64,000 nucleotides of DNA from Stygiobacter sp. GTDB lineage: Bacteria > Pseudomonadota > Alphaproteobacteria > Rhodospirillales > Magnetospirillaceae. Numbering within the stretch: position 1 is the stretch's first letter; every line of letters starts with the position of its first letter. The DNA lies in NCBI GenBank assembly GCA_006218045.1, contig VBWB01000027.1:1-64000 (forward strand). The letters run 5' to 3'. Positions 9,046 through 17,602 of this stretch are shown one piece after another. The notes beneath the pieces were generated by a model that was given only the letters and a program-made list of their open reading frames with translations, ran no database searches and had not been told where the DNA came from. Position numbers and translations under genes: made by a program.

Positions 9046-9645
9046 TCAGAGCGATCCCCCCAGTACACCCTTGGTCGACGGCACCGCATCGGCCTTGCGC
9101 GGGTCGATCTCGATGGCAATGCGCAACGCTCGGGCCAAGGCCTTGAAGCAGGCCTCGATGATGTGGTGGTTGTTGTCGCCGTACAGGCATTCGACGTGCA
9201 GGGTGGCGCCGGCGGCCTGGGCGAAGGCCTGGAACCATTCCTTGAACAATTCGGTGTCCATGTCGCCCAATTTATCGCGGCGGAAATCCACCTTCCAGAT
9301 CAGATAAGGGCGGTTGGACAGATCGATGGCGACGCGGGCCAGGGTCTCGTCCATGGGAATATAGGCGTGACCGTAACGGGTGATGCCCTTGCGCTCGCCC
9401 AGTGCCTTGGCGATGGCGGTGCCGATGGCGATGCCGCAATCCTCGGTGGTGTGATGGGCGTCGATGTGCAGGTCGCCGTCGGCCTTGACCTCCAGATCGA
9501 TCAGCGAATGGCGCGACAATTGTTCCAGCATGTGATCGAGGAAGCCGATGCCGGTATCCACGGTATAAACGCCGTTGCCGTCCAGATTGACGGCGATCTC
9601 GATGCTGGTTTCGTTGGTCTTGCGCGCGACGCTGGCTTTGCGCAT
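9046..9645 (-). CDS. hisB: Imidazoleglycerol-phosphate dehydratase HisB
   Basis: HisB dehydrates imidazole glycerol phosphate to imidazole acetol phosphate. The 199-residue monofunctional form has the duplicated metal-binding motifs, [15 protein letters not shown] in the first half and [17 protein letters not shown] in the second, which hold the dinuclear manganese site. There is no fused phosphatase domain of the enteric type. It is the first gene of the minus-strand operon, so the operon promoter should lie in 9646-9771, a region shared with the divergent hslV. Confidence 0.97.
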   Translation of the reverse strand: MRKASVARKTNETSIEIAVNLDGNGVYTVDTGIGFLDHMLEQLSRHSLIDLEVKADGDLHIDAHHTTEDCGIAIGTAIAKALGERKGITRYGHAYIPMDETLARVAIDLSNRPYLIWKVDFRRDKLGDMDTELFKEWFQAFAQAAGATLHVECLYGDNNHHIIEACFKALARALRIAIEIDPRKADAVPSTKGVLGGSL

Positions 9646-9771
9646 GGAAAATCTCCCAGGGATAAGACCTTTCAGATATCAGGAATGGCGCAAACGCACC
9701 AGACTTCCCTTTTCGTCATTTCCTCCCATATGGGCTATCATCCGCCCGATTTCCCCCCTTAGGATCGCAGC

Positions 9772-10317
9772 ATGTCCGAAAATCTTCCTTCCTGGCACGG
9801 CACCACCATTTTGTCGGTGCGCAAGAACGGTCGCGTCGTCATCGCCGGCGACGGCCAGGTCAGCTTGGGCCAGACGGTGATCAAGGCCAATGCCCGCAAG
9901 GTGCGCCGCATCGGTGCCAATAACGACATCCTGGTCGGCTTCGCCGGCGCCACCGCCGACGCCTTCACCCTGCTCGAGCGGCTGGAAGGCAAGCTGGAAA
10001 AGCATCCCGGCCAACTGACCCGCGCCTGCGTCGAATTGGCCAAGGATTGGCGCACCGACCGCTATTTGCGCCGGCTCGAGGCGATGATGGCGGTGGCCGA
10101 CAAGGAGGTGTCGCTGGTGCTCACCGGCCAGGGCGACGTGCTGGAACCCAGCGACGGCATCATCGGCATCGGCTCGGGCGGCAATTACGCCCTGGCGGCG
10201 GCGCGCGCGCTCATCGACATGGAGGTCGACGCCGAGGAAATCGTGCGTAAATCCATGGCGGTGGCCGCCGAGATCTGCGTCTACACCAACCGCAACGTCA
10301 TCATCGAAAGCCTGTAA
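9772..10317 (+). CDS. hslV: ATP-dependent protease proteolytic subunit HslV
   Basis: HslV is the peptidase of the HslUV (ClpQY) chaperone-protease, a simple bacterial relative of the proteasome. The 181 residues begin with a short propeptide ending at His-Gly, and the mature enzyme should start at the Thr-Thr of WHGTTIL, whose first Thr is the nucleophile. GDGQVSLG and the Gly-rich [14 protein letters not shown] are typical. It is followed 3 bases later by hslU. A heat-shock-type promoter is expected; 9704-9731 (CTTCCC, 14 bases, TCCCATAT) is only a loose fit. Confidence 0.97.
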   Translation: MSENLPSWHGTTILSVRKNGRVVIAGDGQVSLGQTVIKANARKVRRIGANNDILVGFAGATADAFTLLERLEGKLEKHPGQLTRACVELAKDWRTDRYLRRLEAMMAVADKEVSLVLTGQGDVLEPSDGIIGIGSGGNYALAAARALIDMEVDAEEIVRKSMAVAAEICVYTNRNVIIESL

Positions 10318-10320
10318 GCC

Positions 10321-11649
10321 ATGAGCGCCAGCGCCTTTTCCCCGCGTGAGATCGTCTCCGAACTGGATCGCTTCATCGTCGGCCAGAACGACGCCAAGCG
10401 CGCCGTCGCCATCGCGCTCAGGAACCGCTGGCGTCGCCAGCAACTGCCCGATGCCCTGCGCGAGGAAGTGCTGCCCAAGAACATCCTGATGATCGGCCCC
10501 ACCGGTGTCGGCAAGACCGAGATCGCGCGGCGGCTGGCCCGCCTCGCCCAGGCGCCGTTCCTGAAGGTGGAGGCGACCAAGTTCACCGAGGTCGGCTATG
10601 TCGGCCGCGACGTCGAACAGATCGTCCGTGATCTGGTGGAAATTGCCATCGGCATGATGCGCGAGCGCCTGCGCAAGCAGGTGGTGCCCAAGGCCGAACT
10701 GGCGGCGGAGGAACGCCTGCTCGACGTGTTGGTGGGCGAAACCGCCAGCGCCGACACAAGGCAGAAATTCCGCAAGATGCTGCGCGAAGGGGCGTTGGAC
10801 GGGCGCGAGGTGGAAATCCAGGTGGCCGATAGCGGTGCCGGCGCCATGCCCAGCTTCGACATCCCCGGCATGCCCGGCAGTCAGGTGGGCATGATCAATC
10901 TGTCCGACATGCTGGGCAAGGCCTTCGGCGGCGGCCGCACCAAGCCGCGCAAAATGAGCGTCCCCGATGCCCTGGCGGTGCTGCTGGCCGAGGAATCCGA
11001 CAAGCTTCTCGATCAGGACGCGGTGGTCAAGGATGCCATCTGGGCGGTGGAAAACCACGGCATCGTCTTTTTGGACGAAATCGACAAAATCTGCGCCCGC
11101 TCGAGCGAGCATCACGTGGGCGGCGATGTCAGCCGCGAAGGGGTGCAGCGCGATTTGCTGCCGCTGATCGAGGGCACCACGGTTTCCACCAAGCACGGCA
11201 ACGTCAAGACCGACCATATCCTGTTCATCGCCTCGGGCGCCTTCCATCTGGCCAAGCCCAGCGATCTGCTGCCCGAGTTGCAGGGCCGCCTGCCCATCCG
11301 GGTCGAATTGCAGGCGCTGACCCGGGACGATTTCGTCCGCATCCTGACCGAGCCGGAAGCCAGCCTGATCAAGCAATACGTGGCGCTTTTGGGGACCGAA
11401 GAGGTTACGTTGAAATTCGACGACGGCGCCATCGCCGCCATCGCCGATCTGGCCGCCGAAATCAACCGGTCGGTGGAAAATATCGGTGCCCGGCGCCTGC
11501 ACACGGTGCTGGAACGGCTGCTGGAAGAGATCAGCTTCACCGCTCCTGATCAAAGCCCCGGCACCGAAATCGCCATCACCGCCGCCATGGTCGAGGAACG
11601 GGTCGGCGGGCTGGCGAAAAAAGCCGATCTGGCCAAGTTCATTCTGTAA
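10321..11649 (+). CDS. hslU: ATP-dependent protease ATPase subunit HslU
   Basis: HslU is the AAA+ unfoldase that feeds substrates to HslV. The 442 residues show Walker A GPTGVGKT (residues 59-66), the pore-loop-region sequence [17 protein letters not shown], Walker [13 protein letters not shown] and the sensor-2 sequence [17 protein letters not shown]. The inserted I domain (about residues 110-230) includes a Gly/Met-rich segment and a PRKMSV motif, and is of ordinary size. The gene is coupled tightly to hslV. A dyad lies just after its stop codon, before the Crp-like gene. Confidence 0.97.
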   Translation: MSASAFSPREIVSELDRFIVGQNDAKRAVAIALRNRWRRQQLPDALREEVLPKNILMIGPTGVGKTEIARRLARLAQAPFLKVEATKFTEVGYVGRDVEQIVRDLVEIAIGMMRERLRKQVVPKAELAAEERLLDVLVGETASADTRQKFRKMLREGALDGREVEIQVADSGAGAMPSFDIPGMPGSQVGMINLSDMLGKAFGGGRTKPRKMSVPDALAVLLAEESDKLLDQDAVVKDAIWAVENHGIVFLDEIDKICARSSEHHVGGDVSREGVQRDLLPLIEGTTVSTKHGNVKTDHILFIASGAFHLAKPSDLLPELQGRLPIRVELQALTRDDFVRILTEPEASLIKQYVALLGTEEVTLKFDDGAIAAIADLAAEINRSVENIGARRLHTVLERLLEEISFTAPDQSPGTEIAITAAMVEERVGGLAKKADLAKFIL

Positions 11650-11655
11650 GCGACC

Positions 11656-11681
11656 CCTGCTATGATCCCGGTCATAGCAGG
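11656..11681. promoter_or_regulatory. CRP-like dyad TATGA-N6-TCATA over the start region of the Crp-type gene
   Basis: A perfect 10-base inverted repeat, CCTGCTATGA and TCATAGCAGG, surrounds TCCCGG. Its core has the spacing of Crp-family sites (TGTGA-N6-TCACA). It lies 7 bases after the hslU stop and its right arm enters the AGGAG ribosome binding site of the Crp/Fnr-type gene. It could be an autoregulatory operator, an RNA hairpin hiding the ribosome binding site, or a weak hslU terminator; there is no T-run. The operator reading is inference. Confidence 0.5.
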
Positions 11682-11689
11682 AGAAACGC

Positions 11690-12274
11690 ATGGTCGCCGA
11701 TCATTCCACTTTGTTGCAGGGCATCCGCCCCAGTCGCAAATCGCTGGCGACGGGTGAGGTGGTGATGCGGGCCGGCGACACGGTGGCCGCCCTCTACGCG
11801 GTGGAAAGCGGGCGTGTCGCCCTGTCACGTCACGGCACCATGGTCCATGTGGCCGAGTCCGGAACCTTGTTCGGCGAAAGCGGCCTGTTCGTCGACACCA
11901 ACCCGGTGGACGCGGTGGCCCTGGAGCCGAGTGTGGTGCTGAGCTATGCCCGTTCCCAGGTGTTGCTGCATCTGCGCGCCCATCCCGACATCAATCTGGC
12001 GTTCGCCGCCTACCTGTCCCGGCGGCTGAACGCGGCCCGCGCCCGTATCGAATTGAGCAAGGTGAAGCGGGCCGAGGATCGGGTGATGGCCTTCCTCACC
12101 CAAGCCGGCGCCGCCCAAGGCTGGATCACGGTCGGCCAGCCTTTATCCCATATCGCCGCCGATATCGGCCTGACGCACGAGGCCTTCTACCGGACCTTGC
12201 GCCGGCTGGTGGACAAAGGCGTGTTGCGGCGCCAGGGCCGGCGCGACTTTCGCCTGAAAACCGACCATGAATAG
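11690..12274 (+). CDS. Crp/Fnr family transcriptional regulator
   Basis: The 194 residues hold an N-terminal cyclic-nucleotide-binding-type beta barrel (about residues 15-115, with AGDTVAALYAVESGRVALSR and SGTLFGESGLF) and a C-terminal winged helix-turn-helix, PLSHIAADIGLTHEAFYRTL, at about residues 150-169. No FNR-type N-terminal cysteine cluster is visible, so iron-sulfur oxygen sensing is unlikely. The effector cannot be assigned. The 3' end overlaps the next small gene by 8 bases, implying coexpression with the membrane proteins downstream. The dyad at 11656-11681 may be its own binding site. Confidence 0.92.
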   Translation: MVADHSTLLQGIRPSRKSLATGEVVMRAGDTVAALYAVESGRVALSRHGTMVHVAESGTLFGESGLFVDTNPVDAVALEPSVVLSYARSQVLLHLRAHPDINLAFAAYLSRRLNAARARIELSKVKRAEDRVMAFLTQAGAAQGWITVGQPLSHIAADIGLTHEAFYRTLRRLVDKGVLRRQGRRDFRLKTDHE

Positions 12275-12392
12275 GGACCGTCTGCTGGCCTGGGGCTTCA
12301 CCCTGTGGGCATTGCTGGTGACGTTGTCCTTCGTCTGGGCCAATGGCGGGCAGATGGCCGATAAGTTCATGCAGCGCTTGGGGTTGTCATGA
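12267..12392 (+). CDS. 41-residue single-pass membrane microprotein
   Basis: The ATG lies inside the last codons of the Crp-type gene, and the TGA overlaps the ATG of the following large membrane protein as ATGA. The product has a short charged start (MNRDR), a single hydrophobic helix at about residues 6-25 (LLAWGFTLWALLVTLSFVWA) and a short polar tail ending LGLS. Double coupling to both neighbours supports a real gene. I recognise no family. It may be a small partner of the GT-C-like protein, or serve mainly to couple translation. Confidence 0.6.
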   Translation: MNRDRLLAWGFTLWALLVTLSFVWANGGQMADKFMQRLGLS

Positions 12393-14215
12393 CCGCCGTG
12401 CTGGTCGCCGTCCTCATCCCGTTGGCCATGGCCGGCCTGGGCTGGCCCCTGGTGCGGCGGCTGGTCCCCGGACTGGGCGAGGGTGAACGTCTGGCCCTGG
12501 CGCCCTTGCTGGGAGCCTTGCCGCTGTCGGCCCTGGTGCAGGCGGTGGGGGCGTGGCGCTATGATTTCGCCGCCATGGCGGCGGTGTTGGCCGTTGCCCT
12601 GGCCTTCGTCATCGGTTTGCCGCGCTCGGTGCCGCCGTTTCCCTGGCGCTGGTGGCCGTGGGGGTGGTTGCTGGCGGCCTTGTTCGGCCTGCTGGCGCTG
12701 TCCGCCCTGGCCCCGCCCATCGACCACGACACCATCCGTTATCACCTGACCTTGCCGCGCCGCGACCTGGAACTGGGCCGCATCGCCCTGTGGTTCGGCT
12801 GGAGCATCTACGAGTTCTTCCCGCCTTTGGCATCGCTGTTGACCCGTCTGGCCTTCGCCCTGGGCGGGGCCGAGGCGGCGCAGATGCTCAATGTGGTATG
12901 GGTCGGACTGACGGCGATTTGGGCCGGCTTGCTGGTCAGGCGGCTGGGGTGCGGGCCGCAGGCGGCGCTGGCCGCCGCCTTGCTGGTGGTCGGCCAGCGG
13001 GTGACGTTGAATCTGGGGTCAGGGGTGACCACCGATTTCCCGCTGGCGGCCTTCATCGGCGCGGCGGTGACCGTCGCTTTGTCGTCGGAGCGGGGCAAGG
13101 GCGCCGTCGTCGCCCTGGGGCTGCTGCTGGGGGCGGCCATGGCCTGCAAGTATCAGGGCATCTTTGCCGCGCTGGCGGTGTTGGTGCCGCTGGGTGTCTT
13201 GGCCGTGGTAAGGCGGCGTGGACTGGGAGCCGTCATCGGCGCCGGATTGGTGGCCGCCTTGGTGCTGGCGCCGATCCTGCTGCGCAATTACGCCGTGACC
13301 GGAAATCCGGTGTTTCCCACCGCCCATCCGCTGTTCGTCGCCGGCGGCCTGGATGTTTTCGCCCCGTTCACCCAGGCCATGACCCGTCAGACTATTCCCG
13401 GCGGACCTTGGGCGTTGCCGTGGACCATGTTCATCCTGCAAGACGCCTTCGACGGCCTGCAATGGGGCTTTCCCTTCATTCTGCTGGGGCTTCCCTTTGC
13501 TTTTTTTCGCCCTGGACGCGCGCGACTGATCCTTTTGGCCATGGTGGCGCTGTATGTGGCGTTGTGGTGGCTGGTCATGCCGCATCTATTGCGATTCCTG
13601 TTACCCATGCTGGTGCCATTCTGCGCCTTGGGGGCTGCCGGTCTGGCTCAGGTTGCCGGTGTCGCCGTACCCTGGTTCCGGCCGGTCTTCACCGCCGCCA
13701 TCGCCGTCGGCATGGTCGCGCAAGCGCTGTTCGCCGGCTCGTCGGCGCTCTACCGGCTGCCGGTGGTGTTCGGTTTGCTGGATATCCGTCAGGCGCTGGA
13801 GGTGCCGGCGTTCCGCTATTACAGCCTGATCAGCCCGTGCCTGTGGCTAGAGGAAAAGCTGAAGCCAGAGCAGACCTATTTGGCCCTGGTCAACGATCCC
13901 TCTTTTTATTGCCCGCAGAAAATGGCCCTGCATGGCTTGCGGCCAGGGGAGGAGCGGGCTTTTTACACCGTTGGGGTGGCTCCGCTGTCGGCGGCCGAAA
14001 TCGCCCGCTGGCTGCGGCGCGACAATGTCCGCTACATCCTGATGGTCAGCAATCTGATGGCCGACGATGAGCGTTATGCCTTTGCCAAGCATCGTTTCGA
14101 CCATGTGGTCGCCCCGCTTCTGGCCGGCCAGCACCCGCTGTTGGACAGCCCCAGCGGCCGGGTCTACGACGCCGTCCCGCTTATCGCCGCGCTAGAGCGA
14201 GCATCTGGGCAATGA
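12389..14215 (+). CDS. Polytopic membrane protein, GT-C-type glycosyltransferase-like
   Basis: The 608 residues are mostly hydrophobic, with roughly ten or more transmembrane segments in the first 480 residues and a soluble C-terminal part. The first large loop carries an acidic pair with a nearby YHLTLPRR motif (PPIDHDTIRYHLTLPRR, about residues 108-124), as in lipid-linked-sugar GT-C glycosyltransferases such as the ArnT/PMT group. The ACKYQG segment (about residues 251-256) and LLRNYAVTGNPVFP are also typical of that group. Donor and acceptor are unknown. It is coupled to the microprotein upstream, and its last 35 bases overlap the convergent XRE gene. Confidence 0.65.
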   Translation: MTAVLVAVLIPLAMAGLGWPLVRRLVPGLGEGERLALAPLLGALPLSALVQAVGAWRYDFAAMAAVLAVALAFVIGLPRSVPPFPWRWWPWGWLLAALFGLLALSALAPPIDHDTIRYHLTLPRRDLELGRIALWFGWSIYEFFPPLASLLTRLAFALGGAEAAQMLNVVWVGLTAIWAGLLVRRLGCGPQAALAAALLVVGQRVTLNLGSGVTTDFPLAAFIGAAVTVALSSERGKGAVVALGLLLGAAMACKYQGIFAALAVLVPLGVLAVVRRRGLGAVIGAGLVAALVLAPILLRNYAVTGNPVFPTAHPLFVAGGLDVFAPFTQAMTRQTIPGGPWALPWTMFILQDAFDGLQWGFPFILLGLPFAFFRPGRARLILLAMVALYVALWWLVMPHLLRFLLPMLVPFCALGAAGLAQVAGVAVPWFRPVFTAAIAVGMVAQALFAGSSALYRLPVVFGLLDIRQALEVPAFRYYSLISPCLWLEEKLKPEQTYLALVNDPSFYCPQKMALHGLRPGEERAFYTVGVAPLSAAEIARWLRRDNVRYILMVSNLMADDERYAFAKHRFDHVVAPLLAGQHPLLDSPSGRVYDAVPLIAALERASGQ

Positions 14216-14531
14216 TGTCGTCGGGCAGGTCCTTGATGCCTTGAGCCAGTCGGTTGGCCAGTTCGGTGCGCTCGGGGGCCAAGCCGGCGGTGTCGATGGT
14301 GATGCGCGGATGCGACAGATCGGCCAGTTGCTTCAAATCTTCCGCTTCGTCCCAGATCAGGCCGAAATAGCCGGCGATCTGCATGACCAGACCGGGGGCC
14401 GGGCGGCCCCGGTGGCCGTGTTCCAGGGCCGACAGATAAGCGGACGACACGTGCAGGTCGGCGGCCATGGTCTTGAGCGCGATGCCCTTGGCGTCGCGCA
14501 AGGTCCGCACCCGGGCGCCGAACGGGGTCAC
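14181..14531 (-). CDS. XRE-family helix-turn-helix regulator
   Basis: The 116 residues start with an XRE/Cro-type DNA-binding domain (about residues 4-60: ARVRTLRDAKGIALKTMAAD, then SSAYLSALEHGHRG), the classic recognition-helix pattern. The rest (ITIDTAGLAPERTELANRL) is a short helical tail. Translation begins at a GTG whose TGA overlap with the Smr gene implies coupling. It is the last gene of the Tim44-like/mltA/Smr operon, and its 3' end overlaps the convergent GT-C-like gene by 35 bases. Its target is unknown. Confidence 0.9.
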   Translation of the reverse strand: MTPFGARVRTLRDAKGIALKTMAADLHVSSAYLSALEHGHRGRPAPGLVMQIAGYFGLIWDEAEDLKQLADLSHPRITIDTAGLAPERTELANRLAQGIKDLPDDIIAQMLALARR

Positions 14532-15073
14532 CCCCGTTTCCTTTTGATCAGAACGTAAAGCGCGCCTTCGCCGCCATGCTGGGGCCGGGCGTGGGAAAAA
14601 CCCAGGATGCGTTCGCGCAACGGGCTTTGGTTCAGCCAGCGCGGCACCTGGGCCCGCAGGACGCCCGGCCCCTGCTTGCCCTTGCCGGTGATCACCAGCA
14701 GGCAGCGCCGCCCACCGTCATAGGCGCGGGCGACAAAGGCGATCAGCGCCCCATGGGCGGAATCCTGGGTCATGCCGTGCAGATCCAAGCTGCCGTCGAT
14801 GACCATGTCGCCGCGCTTCATGCGCTCGGCCGAGCGGCGGTCAAGGCCGGGGGTGGCGCCGTGGGCCAGATCGGGCAACGGCGCCTTGGGCCGGGGCGGC
14901 GGCGGGGCCGGCGGGATATAGGCCACCACCGGCGGCGGTGATGGCGGTGGCGTCAGGCTGTCGGTTTCCACCTCGTCGATCAATGCGCGGCCCGGCAAGG
15001 GGGCGACGTCGTGGACGATGGCGCGCCAGATGCGGGCCTCGTCCGGAGTGACGCAACGGCGCCGCCGAGTCAT
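14528..15073 (-). CDS. Smr/MutS2-domain protein
   Basis: The 181-residue protein has a proline-rich linker (about residues 45-75) and a C-terminal Smr domain (about residues 90-181) with the signature LDLHGMTQDSAHGAL, then LLVITGKGKQGPGVLR, the LDLHG and TGKG motifs of Smr nucleases. Smr domains cut nucleic acids, mainly RNA in recent bacterial work. I chose the ATG at 15073 because it overlaps the upstream stop as ATGA; the longer frame is Arg-rich noise. This Smr gene next to mltA and the Tim44-like gene is a common alphaproteobacterial order. Confidence 0.92.
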   Translation of the reverse strand: MTRRRRCVTPDEARIWRAIVHDVAPLPGRALIDEVETDSLTPPPSPPPVVAYIPPAPPPPRPKAPLPDLAHGATPGLDRRSAERMKRGDMVIDGSLDLHGMTQDSAHGALIAFVARAYDGGRRCLLVITGKGKQGPGVLRAQVPRWLNQSPLRERILGFSHARPQHGGEGALYVLIKRKRG

Positions 15074-15597
15074 GGCGGCAGGACTTCGCCGCCTTCCGGC
15101 ACCTCTTCCTCGGCGGCGGCGGCGGCTTCGGCCGGGTCGTCGGACAGGTTGCGCTGGGCGAATTTGCGCCAGTCGCCGCGCGGGGCCAGACAGGGCGGTT
15201 CGTTGTTGGCCGGCATATAGATGGCGATGCCGCCCAATTGCCAGATCTGATGCCAGTGATGGGCGCTTTCCAGCATATAGGCGGTGGTGCGGGTGCGGAT
15301 GCGCCAAGCGATGAAATGCTTGATGCCCAGCAGATGGGCCAAGGCGCCGATGGTCATGGCGACGATGCCGAAGGCGACGCCGGTGGCCAGCAGGATGACC
15401 AGGGCCAGCACCATCATCACCATCAGCGGCATCAGGTGATCCCAGCCGTTATGGACGGGCGAACCCTGGAAATCCAGCATGCGCTGGTCGGTGTAGATGT
15501 GCACTTTCCTGGCCAGCACGGCGTTGCGCAGACGATCATGCAGGGCGATGGCTTCGTCGGTCTTTTTCGCCCGCCAGGCGGCCATCAGTTCGCTCAT
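15070..15597 (-). CDS. Two-helix membrane protein of unknown function
   Basis: The 175 residues begin with a charged amphipathic helix (MSELMAAWRAKKTDEAIALH), followed by two hydrophobic segments at about residues 55-90 and a hydrophilic tail with an Ala/Glu-rich end (AEAAAAAEEEVPEGG). I recognise no family with certainty. It overlaps both mltA (ATGA at 15594-15597) and the Smr gene (ATGA at 15070-15073), so it is a fixed member of the operon. The start at 15597 was chosen from that overlap. A cell-envelope role is suggested only by context. Confidence 0.8.
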   Translation of the reverse strand: MSELMAAWRAKKTDEAIALHDRLRNAVLARKVHIYTDQRMLDFQGSPVHNGWDHLMPLMVMMVLALVILLATGVAFGIVAMTIGALAHLLGIKHFIAWRIRTRTTAYMLESAHHWHQIWQLGGIAIYMPANNEPPCLAPRGDWRKFAQRNLSDDPAEAAAAAEEEVPEGGEVLPP

Positions 15598-16793
15598 GGA
15601 TTTTGTTCCCCGGCCATGGCGATGCGCGGCGAGCGTCGCTGCGGCAGCAAGATCCAATAGCGACCGGGGCTTTTCATCCGACCGGCCTTGTCGAAGGCTT
15701 CCTCGCCGGTGCCCCAGAAGAAGTCGCCGCGAATCGGTCCCTTGATGGCGGCGCCGGTATCTTGGGCCATGACCAGCCGGCGCAGCGGCTGGCCCGACGG
15801 CTCGACGGTGTCGAGAAACAACGGCAGGCCCAAGGCGACATAGCGCGGGTCGACGGCCATGGAGCGCCCGGCGGTCAGCGCCACCCCTTCCGATCCGACC
15901 GGGCCGTCGCCGGAAATGGGGGTATAGAAGACATAGCGCGGATTTTCCGCCATCAGCGCCTTGGCACGGGCGGGATTGGCCTTCAGCCAGGCGCGCACGC
16001 CGGGCATGGAGGTATCCTCGATCAGGCCGCGGTCACGCAATATCTTGCTGACGCCGACGAATTTATGGCCGTTGGTGGCGGCGACGCCCAGGCGCAGCAC
16101 CGAGCCGTCTTCCAGCCGGATGCGGCCCGAGCCCTGGATATGCAGGATATGGGCGTCCACCGGGTCTTCCACCCAGGCCAGCGGAGTGGCCTGGCTGGCG
16201 ATGGCCCCGGCCTCGATTTCCGCCCGGCGGGGATAGGGGGTGAAGGTGCCGCCGACCATGCGCCCGCTCTCGGTGCTGCCGTCGGCGCCCTTGCGGGTGA
16301 CCAGATCGCGCGGCTTGCCCAGGATGGGGACGGTGAAGCGGCCCTTTTTCGTCCGTGATCCGGCCAGTTCCGGCTCGAAATAGCCGGTGAACATCCCATC
16401 GGCGGAGCCGTTGTTGACGGCGAGGAAGGGGGCGAACCATTCCTCGAACATCACCCGCGCGGCGTTGTGGTCGTTGGCACCGATCCGGCGGGCGGCGGAG
16501 CACGGGCTGTACCAGTCGGCCACCGTGCCGCCCATGCCGTTTTGGCCGATGGATTTGTCGTTGGGCTGCTTGAGCAGGCGGTCGCAGGTGCGGTTGAGCG
16601 CCGGCAGCACCGCCGCCGCGCCATCGGCGCGCCAACCGGGCAGGTCGTTGAATTGCCCTGGGATCAGGCCGAACTGATCCGGCCCCTGCGGCAAGGGCGC
16701 CGGGCCGGGCGCGGGCGGTGGCCGACGCGGCGTCTCCGGCGCGCAGGACGCGGCCAGGGCAGCCAGCAACAGAACGGCCAGACGCAGTTTCAT
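15594..16793 (-). CDS. mltA: Membrane-bound lytic murein transglycosylase A (MltA)
   Basis: MltA cleaves peptidoglycan to 1,6-anhydromuropeptides at the outer membrane. The 399 residues start with a lipoprotein signal (MKLRLAVLLLAALAASC, lipobox AASC). They contain the MltA barrel, with GMFTGYFEPELAGS and HILHIQGSGRIRLEDG, and the C-terminal 3D domain with AQDTGAAIKGPIRGDFFWGTG, where the conserved aspartates lie. I chose the ATG at 16793 since it begins the signal peptide; the much longer open frame upstream overlaps the Tim44-like gene. It is one base from that gene and overlaps the next by ATGA. Confidence 0.95.
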   Translation of the reverse strand: MKLRLAVLLLAALAASCAPETPRRPPPAPGPAPLPQGPDQFGLIPGQFNDLPGWRADGAAAVLPALNRTCDRLLKQPNDKSIGQNGMGGTVADWYSPCSAARRIGANDHNAARVMFEEWFAPFLAVNNGSADGMFTGYFEPELAGSRTKKGRFTVPILGKPRDLVTRKGADGSTESGRMVGGTFTPYPRRAEIEAGAIASQATPLAWVEDPVDAHILHIQGSGRIRLEDGSVLRLGVAATNGHKFVGVSKILRDRGLIEDTSMPGVRAWLKANPARAKALMAENPRYVFYTPISGDGPVGSEGVALTAGRSMAVDPRYVALGLPLFLDTVEPSGQPLRRLVMAQDTGAAIKGPIRGDFFWGTGEEAFDKAGRMKSPGRYWILLPQRRSPRIAMAGEQNP

Positions 16794-16794
16794 C

Positions 16795-17535
16795 TCAGGG
16801 CTGTACCTCGTCGGCGGCATCGTGGGCGGCATCGCCTTCGCTGACGGCACGGGTGGCCGACAATTGCCAGTTGGGATCCTTCGCGCGGGTGTCGCGGCTG
16901 AAGGTCCATTCGTCGGTGACCGGGACGATGCGGGACGGATCGCCCTCGATGATGCGACCGTCCAGATCCTTGATGACGTTGATCTGTTCCGAGACGAACC
17001 GCACGGTGACCTGGGCGACGGTACCGACCATGATCGCCTCGATGATCTCGGCGGATTTGATGCCCATGATCTCGGTGGACAATTCCTCGCCGGCACGGGC
17101 GCGGGCGTCGATGGCGTCGCAGAACGGCTTATGGACCTGATCGGCCAACAGCGGACGCAACGCCTTCTTGTCGCCGGCGGCAAAGGCGCCGACGATCATC
17201 TCGAAGGCCATGCGGGCGCCGGACAGAAAACCGGTATTGGAAAAGCCGGGGTCGCGGGCGCGGATGGCCGCTTCGCCCCGGGCCAGCGGACCGGCGGTGG
17301 CGGCGACCTCGGGTGCGACCTCGGGCTCGGGCTCGGGCTCGACGGGACGGCGCGCCCGGGTCAGGTCGATGACATTGTCGGCGCTATCGTCGGCATCCTT
17401 GGCGGGCGTTCGCGTCCAGCGCGGCGGCTCTTCGGTGCCGGTACGCTTGCCCAGGACGCTGCGCAGGCGCAGGATCAGGAAAACCGCCACCACGGCGAAA
17501 AAAACGATATCGAGGGCGTGAAAACCGTCGTTCAT
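16795..17535 (-). CDS. Tim44-like domain protein (TimA type)
   Basis: The 246-residue protein has one N-terminal membrane anchor (about residues 6-25, HALDIVFFAVVAVFLILRLR), an acidic low-complexity linker and a C-terminal Tim44-like domain (about residues 90-235, with FSNTGFLSGARMAFEMIVGAFAAGD, GIKSAEIIEAIMVGTVAQVTVRF and a DEWTFSRD end). Tim44 anchors the mitochondrial import motor; bacterial homologues are inner-membrane proteins of unclear role. It is the first gene of the minus-strand operon and faces the divergent fxsA. The placement beside mltA and secB is typical of alphaproteobacteria. Confidence 0.92.
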   Translation of the reverse strand: MNDGFHALDIVFFAVVAVFLILRLRSVLGKRTGTEEPPRWTRTPAKDADDSADNVIDLTRARRPVEPEPEPEVAPEVAATAGPLARGEAAIRARDPGFSNTGFLSGARMAFEMIVGAFAAGDKKALRPLLADQVHKPFCDAIDARARAGEELSTEIMGIKSAEIIEAIMVGTVAQVTVRFVSEQINVIKDLDGRIIEGDPSRIVPVTDEWTFSRDTRAKDPNWQLSATRAVSEGDAAHDAADEVQP

Positions 17536-17602
17536 TGACCTACGTCGCTTAATGGCTGACCGATACCGTCACAGATAAGCCCGGAAAGGGGAAAGAGCAA
17601 GC

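Noticed and set aside
9704-9731. Heat-shock (RpoH) promoter for hslVU
   Set aside because: CTTCCC and TCCCATAT are a loose match; too weak to list as a feature without transcript data.
9679-11691. 670-residue minus-strand ORF opposite hslVU
   Set aside because: It is a complement of hslV/hslU codons, His/Gly/Asp-rich, with no family.
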